The position numbers and the translations under genes are program-made. A stretch of 64,000 bases of DNA. It comes from Phycisphaeraceae bacterium (GTDB taxonomy: Bacteria; Planctomycetota; Phycisphaerae; Phycisphaerales; UBA1924). The notes below the pieces were generated by a model. That model searched no databases. It was not told the DNA's origin and was given only the letters and a program-made list of their open reading frames with translations. The stretch is taken from assembly GCA_020639195.1 (NCBI GenBank), contig JACKHB010000002.1, positions 310,001-374,000 of the forward strand, read 5' to 3'. Below are positions 44,801 through 52,328 of the stretch, piece after piece. Numbering within the stretch: position 1 is the first letter of the stretch; the number at the start of each line of letters is the position of its first letter.

Positions 44801-47192
44801 GATCCCCAACCAGACCGGCGGGCCGCAGAACTTCGACCGCCTCGACTCGATGGCCTATCCCGTCCGCCCCGGCGGCACCGACCGGCGCACCGTCTCGCTG
44901 CAGTACGGCGCGGCCGCGGACATCGACGACCTCGCCAGCCGCGTCACCCGCATTAGCGACGACGAGCTGACGACGGCCGAAGGCTACGAGTTCCTCGCGG
45001 CGTACGCGTACGCGGGCTCGATGCGCCGGGTCATCCAGACCTACGGCTACGGGCAGAACGGCACGCCCAGCGATGAGACCGACGACACGATCGCCGGGCA
45101 GTGGCTCGCGTGGGACGCCCACGACCCGACCGGCCCGCCGCCGGCGACGCCGCCCTCGGCTCCCGGCGACGGCTACCCCGCCCTGGACCGCTTCGGGCGA
45201 ACGACCACGCTCTCCTATCGCGGCGGGGCCGCGAGCCAGCGCGAGGCGTTGCGTTGGTCGGCCTCCTACGGGTACGATGCCGCCGACAGCCGGGCGTGGC
45301 AGCGGATCAGCCAGGACGATCCGCTCAATCCCGGCACGCTCTTTGACAACACGCGTTCCTCGCTCTTTGCCTACGACGGTCTGAGAAGGCTGACCAACAG
45401 CGAACTCGGCGAGCTCGACTTCACCGACCCCGAAGCGCCCGAGATCGACTCGGGAACGACCCGGCGCACCATCGCGTGGGACTTCGACAGCCTTGGCAAC
45501 TGGGCCGGCCACACCACCAGCACCTACGACCCGCCCGGCACGCTGGACGAGACGCTCCACGCCGATCAGCTCACCGACCTGCGCAACAAACTCACCGGCA
45601 TCGACCCCGGCACGCCGAGCGATCCACAGGATGATGAAGCCATCATCAGCGATCCGCTGGGCAGCATCGTTGCCGACGATGACCACTTCTACGAGTACGA
45701 CGCGTGGGGCCGGCTCGTCCAGGTCAGCCTCCGCGGCAGCCTCGCCTTCGACGCCGATGGCGCCATCGACTCGGGCGCCCCCGGCCAGTGGCTGATCCAC
45801 TTCACGTACGACGGGCTCGGCCGGCTGATCCGCACGCAGCGGCCGCGGCCGGGCACCGGCGGCCAGCAGCCCACCGAGATCATCACCCACCAGTTCTACT
45901 ACGACGGCGTCCGGCGGGTCCAGGACATCGAGACCCTGCCCGTGCCCGGCGGCGGGCCGGTGCCGATCGGGCAGCAGAGCCAGTGGAGCATGCAGACGCG
46001 CCTGGGGCGCGAGTACATCCACGGCCCCTCCTACGTCGATGAGTTCATCTGCTCGGTCGACCGCTTCGGCGCGCCTTCCTTCATCCTCCAGGACGCCAAC
46101 TACAACGTCATCGCGCTGACCGACGCCGCGGGCGCGGTCCTGACCCAGTACACCTGGGACCCCTACGGGCAGTTGATCGATGAGCAGCGATCCTCAGCCC
46201 CATTCGCCGACAACGCCATCGGCCACCAGGGCCTGTTCTTCGATCGCCTCGACGGCGACGCTGATGACCCGCCCCTGGTGGCGGGGGCGGAGGGTGTGTA
46301 CTACGCCCGGAACCGCTCGCTGTCGACAAGGTTTGGAAGGTGGCTGCAGAGGGATCCGAATGGCACAGCGCTCTCCATCCTGGGTGGTCTCCCCGACTAT
46401 CAGGGCACCCCTATCGGGCCGGCACGCCTGAGCATCGCCTGGAAGCAGCACTTCGGCGACGGCCTCAATCAGTTTGGCGGGTATCGGTCCAATCCGTACT
46501 TCGCGCGCGACCCCATGGGGCTGTTCGCCACCATGGTCATTCCCGGCCCGAGCGACTTGCTCCAAGCGGCGTTCGCTTCGATGGTTGGCGAGTATGCGGC
46601 GAATATGGAGTGGGATGCCGAGTGGGCGTCAGACTGGAGCCAGGCCGACAACTGGCACACGCGCGGCGACAACAGCTGGATTGAGTACGCGCTCGCCCGC
46701 GGGGCGTACGACGCGTTCCGGATCGAGATTCCGTTTACGGATATCGGATTCAACCCGCTCGATGTCTTTGCCGGGATGGACCCGACAACATCGCCGGGCT
46801 CGGCCAACGTGATGAACAAGGGGCTGCAGAATCACCATATCGCAACCACAGACGGGAGCTGGGGGAAGAAGTTCGAGGACCTGTTTAGGGGGGTGGGCTT
46901 TGGGTCAATCAATGATGTCGATGAGAATATCGTCCGCATCCCCCATGGTGGCCGGCATCCGCGGGAGTACCACGAGTTTGTCTTCAACAAGCTCAGCAAT
47001 GCAGTAGGGAAGCTTCCGCAGGCGCAGGCGCAGGACGCACTGAAGGCTGAACTCAAGCGATTGGGCGACTTCATCCGGAGCAACCCGCATTTCGTCTACA
47101 ACACGGCCGGGCGTCAGCCCACAGGTTGGCGCGGCATGCGGGACTTCGTCCAGTTCTCGAGAGGCAGGTACCGATACAGGGCGCCGAGGTGA
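38838..47192 (+). CDS. Giant secreted RHS-repeat protein with C-terminal HH-type nuclease toxin
   Basis: 2784 residues from ATG 38838 (GGGAGACC upstream). Signal peptide LRTLTSTCGVIALSMITARPGRAQ. N-terminal third: cysteine-rich segment, then a typical RHS entry region (PLLQDVDLVLPFGTAVFRHVRTYSEL). Near residue 920 an EF-hand-like loop DPNHNGQVDAEE. YD repeats run to about 2480 (RFGYDWRMRHVWTQ, YNSRGQVEEQREYDVGD, YEYDAWGRLVQV, FTYDGLGRLIRT). RHS core closes near 2500-2563 with RWLQRDPNGTA and NPYFARDPMGLF. The tip carries QNHHIATTDGSWGKKFEDLF... NIVRIPHGGRHPREYHEFV (near 2663-2720), an AHH/HNH-like nuclease pattern. Followed 4 nt later by a DUF1629-like immunity gene. Confidence 0.93.
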   Translation: MLRTLTSTCGVIALSMITARPGRAQVLPPDWLPDPAFLEPCPVCGGFPGIEGGDPGDCDAEHGQFLSMCWSGNPECLDPIPPDPTCLQALSSSNGHTLNVHLSWGVSAGDYPPRSLDPVSSSSPLLAAGVAHYRGPTAHAERPTIAGTIDAITGAPLLQDVDLVLPFGTAVFRHVRTYSELPGIGKSEFGQCFGAGSTGMLAGETLWDWHGQGWMMGENPLFLIDATWWASVYPTGTPRCYFMPDAHHAIPFVFSPDLGEYTAPPQFDAQLEHNGTWDPIAGSWWEWDGQDWIDHRPTTFSVWLQNRSVRYTIQALYEDAGVWGQDPETGYPISRRKPPAATGPAHTHPDGSRSGIGTPYYGLCTSIDDRYGNRVEIEYCGFRQTGCDHDDPGGCLACCQNCHEKGQIRRVRLLTGVDVETGIGGDVRWTLVYVHREFNKWQDPANSEWHTPQTAVMSILVYENDVELWDPNDPEEVLSCLTYRLGDEPFVRPTPPTSCPEESDRWDELKLIDAADEVAYFGLPDNWRHRVRYLYWEQTCAFDDESSGEHDAYPDWDFDTGRLIKVSRSSRDLTEEPRPPGELIPESTTHTLYRYEPRPFVLDQAGFQPDGLTLTAMWGPSTINAIREALEHPEVDSDKLELLEQWPLRLLRKNPRVYAAPYLAAVTPQASQSETLPAALQGVAYRPLLQLADQRLIRWSSETVFEDYATSAFAEELLTEFLALPNDSSGTRPVALAPGFAEFVDRRSSQLPRRYRVFQFLNTPLRDQPTHGSEVVLYQGMSNTSQHLLAPYRSLLHYPYILLSGRPGDSETPDPGGEYASVIPLDTPMWITVVDEYAGGFHASDSPSTEESQIGQYEFEISGLQYVRPDNLEVPTTRRVIMMNAAGYVLKDRTWNIRSGEITQDSGLMVSYIYESGTLDPNHNGQVDAEETHLPTIRVKEKRSLGWSAARLEDEHESRGLVTVYDYDDDDGWTTEVGAIGVRRGGPDAGDTNPPGPVTWVSQFIRDRDSDRPDLVRYELGFFEPRDTLLPYDTSIDQYSLLDPSIIATGVAVIAHDYVLAEEGPSWVKGKVLSESTVRSGARKSPDSQPYLAIDRTEYSYESSWAHQFRTYGTSAHPEYASGDEAELFVDYVQLDWQGQPRLRVSDVEVDGDGVVIALPGHLSGTDSTIDSPDDLERESLLDPLNHWTYSEFNDRGLKREETHQGLRTEVSWIQFEEEIGSGPEVSLIEEQWIFKDIVIDSQGNPHMGSAMSPGEINRFYAGRLIKSGRYRWPSEGQGVDPYQAGQVELLSELVPLYDSSGRMSGLNAEGTEGEEPVKARIAFDAFGAVNRERHPDGTVSRNVNDPLGRLERVYRGTKDIHEYWGTGTPGQPAQWDDNLVLVEKRYYSDGTPTGGADTIEGGPNDAGQLLGVRRLRGKPDNQYEQYDGNGDLIAPSSEDTDGFLERFGYDWRMRHVWTQRLGEDPDGDDPEEPDVLTHTFTWLDNLDRVRFVATYGADAPNEDPNLDPRLLDESCQTPNEAADIISGHTVGGQGLRRLSETIYNSRGQVEEQREYDVGDASGESYLSTLTFYDHADRPIWTRQPNGLIQRTVYDALGRQVRGVTAVVDEFDVETVLTQTLTGYDEFGHIASIQTRERLHDAAPGDPLDETNSVASYVYQYHDRDGRLLSSVDLGTGSDDDQFVEEPDAPERPPGFTGGEASHPRWVHLGGWERELEQLPEWIKLTSYEYDREGRQVAIMHPDGSRTTNVYDSLGQLVLMAENVTATTSSERRRTAYQYRDGRLIKIAAILEGPSTPTNSQEVGFVFEFDDGSAQITEFRYGAEVVQRDPDTGDLTVISRNGAWIGSVHFPDTATGQPAEDPDLSFQYYSDGLLATRTDARGVTFTHVYDALGNRVQTLADMSAWTGDTAPADRIDRIDFTYDLPTGELLDSLASTDGDPQEIVAHTRYAYDPRGNLLKEIQQHGQAIDEQDPDDSPHILYAWTFAGAIPNQTGGPQNFDRLDSMAYPVRPGGTDRRTVSLQYGAAADIDDLASRVTRISDDELTTAEGYEFLAAYAYAGSMRRVIQTYGYGQNGTPSDETDDTIAGQWLAWDAHDPTGPPPATPPSAPGDGYPALDRFGRTTTLSYRGGAASQREALRWSASYGYDAADSRAWQRISQDDPLNPGTLFDNTRSSLFAYDGLRRLTNSELGELDFTDPEAPEIDSGTTRRTIAWDFDSLGNWAGHTTSTYDPPGTLDETLHADQLTDLRNKLTGIDPGTPSDPQDDEAIISDPLGSIVADDDHFYEYDAWGRLVQVSLRGSLAFDADGAIDSGAPGQWLIHFTYDGLGRLIRTQRPRPGTGGQQPTEIITHQFYYDGVRRVQDIETLPVPGGGPVPIGQQSQWSMQTRLGREYIHGPSYVDEFICSVDRFGAPSFILQDANYNVIALTDAAGAVLTQYTWDPYGQLIDEQRSSAPFADNAIGHQGLFFDRLDGDADDPPLVAGAEGVYYARNRSLSTRFGRWLQRDPNGTALSILGGLPDYQGTPIGPARLSIAWKQHFGDGLNQFGGYRSNPYFARDPMGLFATMVIPGPSDLLQAAFASMVGEYAANMEWDAEWASDWSQADNWHTRGDNSWIEYALARGAYDAFRIEIPFTDIGFNPLDVFAGMDPTTSPGSANVMNKGLQNHHIATTDGSWGKKFEDLFRGVGFGSINDVDENIVRIPHGGRHPREYHEFVFNKLSNAVGKLPQAQAQDALKAELKRLGDFIRSNPHFVYNTAGRQPTGWRGMRDFVQFSRGRYRYRAPR

Positions 47193-47196
47193 TGCA

Positions 47197-47934
47197 TTGA
47201 CGAAGGTTCAGAAATATTGGGCATTCAACCAGGACAACACGTCCAGACGACGCTGGGACGTGAAGGCCGAGAGAAAGTGGAGTTGGAGCACTGTGTTCCG
47301 CCTGCGCGAGGGGAGACCGATAGAGGCGGGCGAGTGGCCCGACCCGCCGCCGCTGTTCACCTATGAGGACGCGGTGATGTTCCCCGACCTCGCCACAGAT
47401 CTTACCTATATGTACGTCATCTCCTCGCGCCTGCGCTCCTTTCTGGAGGCCGAGGCTCCCGGGGCCGCGGAGTACCTGCCCGTGCGGTTCGAGGGGCCGC
47501 GTTCGGAGGAGATCCCCGAGCCGTACTGGGCGATGAACTGGCTCCGCGTGCTGGACTGCATGGACGAGGACGCCTGCACGAACATCGATGAAGATGGCAA
47601 GCCGTTCATCGTTGTGCCCGTGATCGATCCCGCCAAGGCTCCCGAGGACGGGGTGCTCGGGCTTCTCGGCGGGTACACGGTGATGAAACTGATCCGCAAC
47701 GACCTCAGGCTCAAGATGCAGAAGGCGGGGTTCACCGGCATCTGGTTCATGCGGCTCTCGCACAGCCGCGACCCATTCTCGCCGCAGTACCGGCTGGTGG
47801 GGCGGCCGGACAAGGATCCACCGCCACCGCCGCCACCGCCACCGCCGAAGCGAAGCGCGTCGGCCCCACGCCCGGCCAAGCCGTCAAAGCCGGCACGCAC
47901 CCACACCAGGCGGACGGGCCGAGGCAAGAAGTAG
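47197..47934 (+). CDS. DUF1629/Imm11-like immunity protein
   Basis: 245 residues, TTG start at 47197 just after AGGTGATGCA, 4 nt from the RHS stop. Core pattern of DUF1629 (Imm11): YMYVISSRLRSFLEAEAPGAAEYLPVRFEG, YWAMNWLRVLDCMDEDAC, PFIVVPVIDPAKAP, and LRLKMQKAGFTGIWFMRLS. The C-terminus has a poly-proline run (ten consecutive Pro) and a basic tail, which looks appended. Position indicates it neutralises the nuclease at the end of the RHS protein; that pairing is inferred. Confidence 0.75.
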   Translation: MTKVQKYWAFNQDNTSRRRWDVKAERKWSWSTVFRLREGRPIEAGEWPDPPPLFTYEDAVMFPDLATDLTYMYVISSRLRSFLEAEAPGAAEYLPVRFEGPRSEEIPEPYWAMNWLRVLDCMDEDACTNIDEDGKPFIVVPVIDPAKAPEDGVLGLLGGYTVMKLIRNDLRLKMQKAGFTGIWFMRLSHSRDPFSPQYRLVGRPDKDPPPPPPPPPPKRSASAPRPAKPSKPARTHTRRTGRGKK

Positions 47935-47937
47935 CCC

Positions 47938-48123
47938 GGCTACCCGGCCCTGGACCGCTTCGGGCGGACGACGACCCTCTCGTATCGCGGCGGGGCCGCG
48001 AGCCAGCGGGAGGCATTGCGTTGGTCGGCCTCCTACGGGTACGATGCCGCCGACAGCCGGGCGTGGCAGCGGATCAGCCAGGACGATCCGCTCAGTCCCG
48101 GCACGCTGTTTGTCTATAATTAG
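47938..48123 (+). pseudogene. RHS core fragment A (start-less, truncated)
   Basis: Begins directly after the immunity stop with GYPALDRFGRTTTLSYRGGAA, and continues ALRWSASYGYDAADSRAWQR, nearly identical in DNA to the main gene at about 45170-45345, then departs after CCCGGCACGCTGTTTG into unrelated AT-rich sequence and stops (48121-48123). No start codon. Confidence 0.85.
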
Positions 48124-48192
48124 TGATGGTGCATATATAACACAGTATTATTGTCGCGCCAACTCGCGTGAACGAGATTCAAAGACCAAGGA

Positions 48193-48864
48193 ATGGATGC
48201 AGTGATTCCGGGTAGCGAAGCATGGCCTGCCATCGTGGCACAGCGCAGATTCCGGAAGTGGAATCGACTTGCCGGACTAGACAGGGCTCCCGGCGACTGG
48301 CTGTACCGATTGGATTCCAGAGTCGACGAGGTATTGACGCCCACAAAGGCGTGGATGTCGAAGGCGAAGGCAGACATCCTGTGCCCCGGATGTCGCCATC
48401 CTGCCCGTGAGGTCCGGGGTCCGATCGACGTGGAGATCGACCGTCCTCCACGTCAAGAACTGTCCTCGTGCGTGCCGGTCGGTTGTGTGGTTGGGGCAAT
48501 GCTTCTCGGCGATTTGCAGTGCCATGCTTGGGGAGCCAGAGTCGGCGCGGTGTCGGTTCGCTCGGCAAAACAGGAACAACCTGTAGCCATTGATTATTTT
48601 TCACTCACGCTCGGAGTGGAGCAAGAAGTACCTCTCAAAGTTGGATGGGCAGGAAAGTATCGAAAGTGCGAATGCGGTCGTCATATTCCAATAGCTCGAG
48701 GCACGCCCGAGCACGTTGTGTTGAGCAAGGTCGATGACCGGCCCGTCTATTTGCTTCATGGCATCTGGCTCGCGTTGCGTCAATCTGCCCTGGAGAGAGT
48801 CGACTGGGGGCGATACCGAGATATTCTGATTGATCCAGTGCCCGTGTTTCTTGAAGGCTCATAA
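48193..48864 (+). CDS. Putative immunity protein with two CxxC-type motifs
   Basis: 223 residues, ATG 48193. Two cysteine pairs, ILCPGCRHPAREV near 64-70 and KYRKCECGRHIP near 158, and the ending LERVDWGRYRDILIDPVPVFLEG. This layout (two CxxC units, final 'DW..f.Di.l.PVPV') resembles the double-CXXCG (SitI6-type) immunity proteins and the gene at 54052 in this array. No cognate toxin module lies directly upstream. The codon composition and base content are AT-richer than the surrounding chromosome, consistent with transfer. Confidence 0.5.
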   Translation: MDAVIPGSEAWPAIVAQRRFRKWNRLAGLDRAPGDWLYRLDSRVDEVLTPTKAWMSKAKADILCPGCRHPAREVRGPIDVEIDRPPRQELSSCVPVGCVVGAMLLGDLQCHAWGARVGAVSVRSAKQEQPVAIDYFSLTLGVEQEVPLKVGWAGKYRKCECGRHIPIARGTPEHVVLSKVDDRPVYLLHGIWLALRQSALERVDWGRYRDILIDPVPVFLEGS

Positions 48865-48902
48865 AGATATGGAGCGCGGACGCATTTCTATAGGCCCGGC
48901 AT

Positions 48903-49415
48903 ATGAACAAGTCCGAGCTTGGCAGACTTCTGGGTGACCTCGCGCAGCCAATGGGCTACCGCCGGCGGGGCGACCTACTATGGAAGCGACGAGAGGAGTT
49001 GACGTCATTGATCCACCTGCAGCGAGACCCGTGGAGCAATGGAACGTACATCAATTTGGGAGCAACGCCGAATTGCATGATCACCAAGCCAGTGCCTCCT
49101 GGCACAGGATACTGGGGATTGGAGAGAAGAGCGGAGAGCATGGAGTCTCCGTTCCGAGACCACTTTGGCGAGCTGATCCTCAATCGTAATTCGGAGTTGT
49201 CACACGACATAACAACAGACGGCCTCAGATGGCTTCTTCAATGGATTGAGGAGAATCTGAGCAACGCAGAGGCTGTTCGCCGAGCAGTTCTGGAGATGGA
49301 CCCGAACTCTTGTGTGTGCAGATTGGGTGTAGTGATGCTGATGATGCGCGACTGGGCTGATGATCGGCTCAAAGAGCCGAAGCATTACTTCGAAGGCACC
49401 GCGTATTACCGATAG
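48903..49415 (+). CDS. DUF4304-like putative immunity protein
   Basis: 170 residues, ATG 48903. LAQPMGYRRRGDLLWKRREELTSLIHLQRDPWSNGTYINLGATPN fits the DUF4304 pattern (GF+++g..w.R.......v..Qks.w...yyiNlG), a family often found with polymorphic toxins. The rest, including TDGLRWLLQWIEENLSNAEAV, is helical. It lies between two other immunity-like genes, without a toxin module. Confidence 0.6.
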   Translation: MNKSELGRLLGDLAQPMGYRRRGDLLWKRREELTSLIHLQRDPWSNGTYINLGATPNCMITKPVPPGTGYWGLERRAESMESPFRDHFGELILNRNSELSHDITTDGLRWLLQWIEENLSNAEAVRRAVLEMDPNSCVCRLGVVMLMMRDWADDRLKEPKHYFEGTAYYR

Positions 49416-49455
49416 CAACTCATATCCGATTGCTGAATCTAGAGCCGGAGGAAAC

Positions 49456-50049
49456 ATGGGCAGCTTCTACTGTTCAATGCACTTCCGTACGTCCAAGAGT
49501 GATGCCGTGCGCCGTGCAGCGGAGGGGGCGGTCCAGCGTACAGCGGGACGCGTGCTCATCGCGCCGCTTGCAGAGGGCTGGATCAGCGCGTACCCCACCG
49601 AAGAGCTTGTGGAGCCAAAGTGGACAGGCTGGATCGCGGAAGCGGCCGACGTGCAGGATGCGATTCTGTTTACCGTTCACGACAGCGATGTCCTGTGCTA
49701 TTGGTACTTCAGGGAGGGCAAGCTCGCCGATCAATTCAACTCCTGCCCAGACTACTACGGGGAGGCGGAAGAAGAGGAGTTGGCTGCAATTGGTAATCCG
49801 AATTCGTTCAGTGGTCTGCTTGACGCAATGCAGCGGGAGCGCCTGCGTGAGCTGCTGAATTCGAGGATGGTCGATGGGGAGTACACGGGGGATGGTCCAG
49901 AGTTTGACGTTGAGGATGACCGGCTCGCCGAGATCGCTCAATTGCTTGGGATCCCAGGAGCCCTGGGGTCGTACGACTACTTGATGGCTGGCGAGTCGAT
50001 TGAAGGAGGACTGCCTCGAGAGGAGATGATCGAGGTGTCGAGCATGTAG
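49456..50049 (+). CDS. Putative immunity protein, unknown family
   Basis: 197 residues, ATG 49456 with SD GGAGG 5 nt upstream (an earlier frame opening at 49360 overlaps the previous gene). MGSFYCSMHFRTSKSDAVRRAAEGAV, RVLIAPLAEGWISAYPTEE, ILFTVHDSDVLCYWYFREGKLADQFNSCPDYYG. The 'VHDSDvl.Y.....G...D.fNS.PDYfG' motif occurs in small proteins encoded next to toxins, but I cannot name a domain. The next sequence is RHS fragment B. Immunity role is inferred from context. Confidence 0.5.
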   Translation: MGSFYCSMHFRTSKSDAVRRAAEGAVQRTAGRVLIAPLAEGWISAYPTEELVEPKWTGWIAEAADVQDAILFTVHDSDVLCYWYFREGKLADQFNSCPDYYGEAEEEELAAIGNPNSFSGLLDAMQRERLRELLNSRMVDGEYTGDGPEFDVEDDRLAEIAQLLGIPGALGSYDYLMAGESIEGGLPREEMIEVSSM

Positions 50050-50510
50050 AAAGCGCGTCCACCGGCCCGCCGCCGGCCACCCCGGCCGCGGCTCCCGGCG
50101 ACGGCTACCCCGCCCTGGACCGCTTCGGGCGGACGACGACCCTCTCGTATCGCGGCGGGACCGCGAGCCAGCGCGAGGCATTGCGTTGGTCGGCCTCCTA
50201 CGGGTACGATGCCGCCGACAGCCGGGCGTGGCAGCGGATCAGCCAGGACGATCCGCTCAACCCCGGCACGCTCTTTGACAACACGCGTTCCTCGCTCTTT
50301 GCCTACGACGGTCTGCGCCGGCTGACGTCCAGCGTCGTGGGCGCGCTCGACTTCACCGGCCCCGACCCCCACGACCCCGAGATCGACCCGGGCACGACCC
50401 GGCGAACGATCGCCTGGGACCTCGACAGCATTGGCAACTGGGCCGGCCACACCACCAGCACCTACGACCCGCCGGGCACGCTCGACGAGACCGTCCACGC
50501 CGATCAGCGC

Positions 50511-50750
50511 ACCGACCTGCGCAACGAGCTTGTCGGGATCGACCCCGGCACGCCGTCGGACCCGCAGGACGATGAGGCGATCATCAGCGACCCGCTGGGC
50601 AGCGTCGTCGCCGACGATGACCACTTCTATGAGTACGACGCCTGGGGCCGGCTGGTCCAGGTCAGCGAGCGTGGCAGCCTGGCCTTCGATGCCGACGGCG
50701 CGATCGCCAGCGGCGCCCCCGGCCAGTGGCTGGTCCACTTCACCTACGAC
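50511..50750 (+). repeat. 240-bp identical tract shared by RHS units B and C (copy in B)
   Basis: Visual comparison shows identity without gaps to 52560-52799 in unit C. The homology continues beyond with scattered differences. Confidence 0.85.
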
Positions 50751-50999
50751 GGGCTCGGCCGGCTGATCCGCACGCAGCGGCCGCGGCCGGGCACGGGCGG
50801 CCAGCAGCCCACCGAGGTCATCACCCACCAGTTCTACTACGACGGCGTCCGCCGGATCCAGGACGTCGAGACCGTGCCGGTGCAGGCCTCGGGCGGCGGC
50901 CCGGTGCCGATCGGGCAGCAGGGCCAGTGGAGCCTGCAGACGCGCCTGGGGTGCGAGTACATCCACTCGCCGGGCTACGTCGATGAGTTCGTGTGCAGC

Positions 51000-51169
51000 G
51001 TCGACCGCTTCGGCGCGCCTTCCTTCATCCTCCAGGACGCCAACTACAACGTCATCGCGCTGACCGACGCCGCGGGCGCGGTCCTGACCCAGTACACCTG
51101 GGACCCCTACGGGCAGTTGATCGATGAGCAGCGATCCTCAGCCCCATTCGCCGACAACGCCATCGGCCA
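51000..51169 (+). repeat. 170-bp tract in RHS unit B identical to the main RHS gene
   Basis: Identical to 46056-46225 of the full-length gene, by base-by-base reading. It ends where the sequences diverge at the GGCCA(C/T) codon. Confidence 0.85.
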
Positions 51170-51876
51170 TCAAGGGCTGTTCTTCGATCGCCTCGACGGC
51201 GACGCTGATGACCCGTCGTTGGTGGCGGGGGCACACGGCGTGTACTACGCCCGGAACCGAACGCTCTCGACGAGGCTCGGGAGGTGGCTGCAGGCCGATC
51301 CGAATGGGACTGGGCTGGGTGTTCTTGCACAATTGGCCTATCGCGGGCTGCCTCTCACCCCGACACATGCCACGCCCGACCTGAGGGCTACCTACATCGA
51401 CGGGCAGAATCGGAATTCCTTCGTGGGCTCGAGCCCCGTATCCTTGAACGATCCATTTGGATTGTTCGATTTCAGTCTCGTCAGCTTGCTTGGCAACGCG
51501 GGCGTCCGAGCGGGGATCGAGACAACAGTTGTTGCCGGCGTCGGCACGTCGATCCTATATGTGCTGTATCAGTATCGGACCGCTATTGAGGATGCGATCA
51601 GCGAATGGGGCGTGAACGGGTTCGCGGTGAGCCGCGAGACCGCCAAGAAGCAAATGGAGGGCCAGGTGAAGCACATAGAACTCCACCTGACAAAACTCGA
51701 AGGTTCCGTTGGGCAGGGGAATCCAAGCCCAGACGACAACCACTGGTTCGGCGAGGTCCGCGCAGCTCTGGCCATCATCGAACGGCGCATCGGAGACGTT
51801 GGCAGGCGGACCGGCGCTGAATGGCAGCGCCGATTGGACGGATGGAGAGAACGCCTTCGCCGACTTGGCCGGTAGA

Positions 51877-52272
51877 ATGAGGCCGCAGATCATGGCAGCA
51901 TACGATCATGCTTGGAGACAGAATAGGGATCGAATCCACAAGTCCATCGGCGAAGCGCTGCAGCGCTGGGGGTTCGAAAAGCAGATCGATGGGGAACTGC
52001 TGGCCTTCCACCTCCTTGAATGCCTTGATGAGTGCCTCCAGTTGCGCGAGGATATCGAGAGCCTTCTGAAGACCATTGCGGAGCAGCCGACGATTCCCAG
52101 AATCATGAACGCGGTGCCACCGGCAACCGGAGAGATGTGGCACCTGAGGCGTCACTGCCGTGGCGCGACGCACTTGCTCGACGAGTTGTATAGCCACTGT
52201 TGGGACCGGCTGAGGCAAGACGGCAGGTCCGAAGATGAAATCGAAGACATGCTGTTGGATGATACGGGCTAA
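51877..52272 (+). CDS. Putative immunity protein of unit B
   Basis: 131 residues, ATG 51877, 1 nt after the toxin stop. All-helical, hydrophilic: MAAYDHAWRQNRDRIHKSIGEALQRWG, LLAFHLLECLDECLQLREDIESLLKTIAEQ, EMWHLRRHCRGATHLLDELY, GRSEDEIEDMLLDD. No family recognised; function inferred from the fixed toxin-immunity order of the array. ATG 51892 is an alternative start. Confidence 0.55.
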   Translation: MRPQIMAAYDHAWRQNRDRIHKSIGEALQRWGFEKQIDGELLAFHLLECLDECLQLREDIESLLKTIAEQPTIPRIMNAVPPATGEMWHLRRHCRGATHLLDELYSHCWDRLRQDGRSEDEIEDMLLDDTG

Positions 52273-52328
52273 GTGCTTCCCATAGCCGGATTCGCAGCGG
52301 TTCCCGCTACGGTGCCGCCCGCCCCCCC

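Larger units (their letters stand above)
50061..51875 (+). pseudogene. Orphan RHS core with toxin tip, unit B (no canonical start near its beginning)
   Basis: 604 codons open from ACC (50061): TGPPPATPAAAPGDGYPALD, then the whole distal RHS core in frame (LFDNTRSSLFAYDGLRRLTS, YEYDAWGRLVQVSERGSLAF, WDPYGQLIDEQRSSAPFADN, ARNRTLSTRLGRWLQADPNG) to NDPFGLFDFS. First possible start is a TTG at 50181, without SD. The tip differs from the main gene: a hydrophobic segment (TTVVAGVGTSILYVLYQYR) then ETAKKQMEGQVKHIELHL, PDDNHWFGEVRAALAIIE, GAEWQRRLDGWRERLRRLG; family unknown. A silent toxin cassette, followed by an immunity candidate 1 nt later. Confidence 0.8.

Noticed and set aside
47815..47850. Short GCC/ACC-rich direct repeats considered as a CRISPR or VNTR
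   Set aside because: They encode a poly-proline run in the immunity protein; no spacers or repeat unit of CRISPR length.
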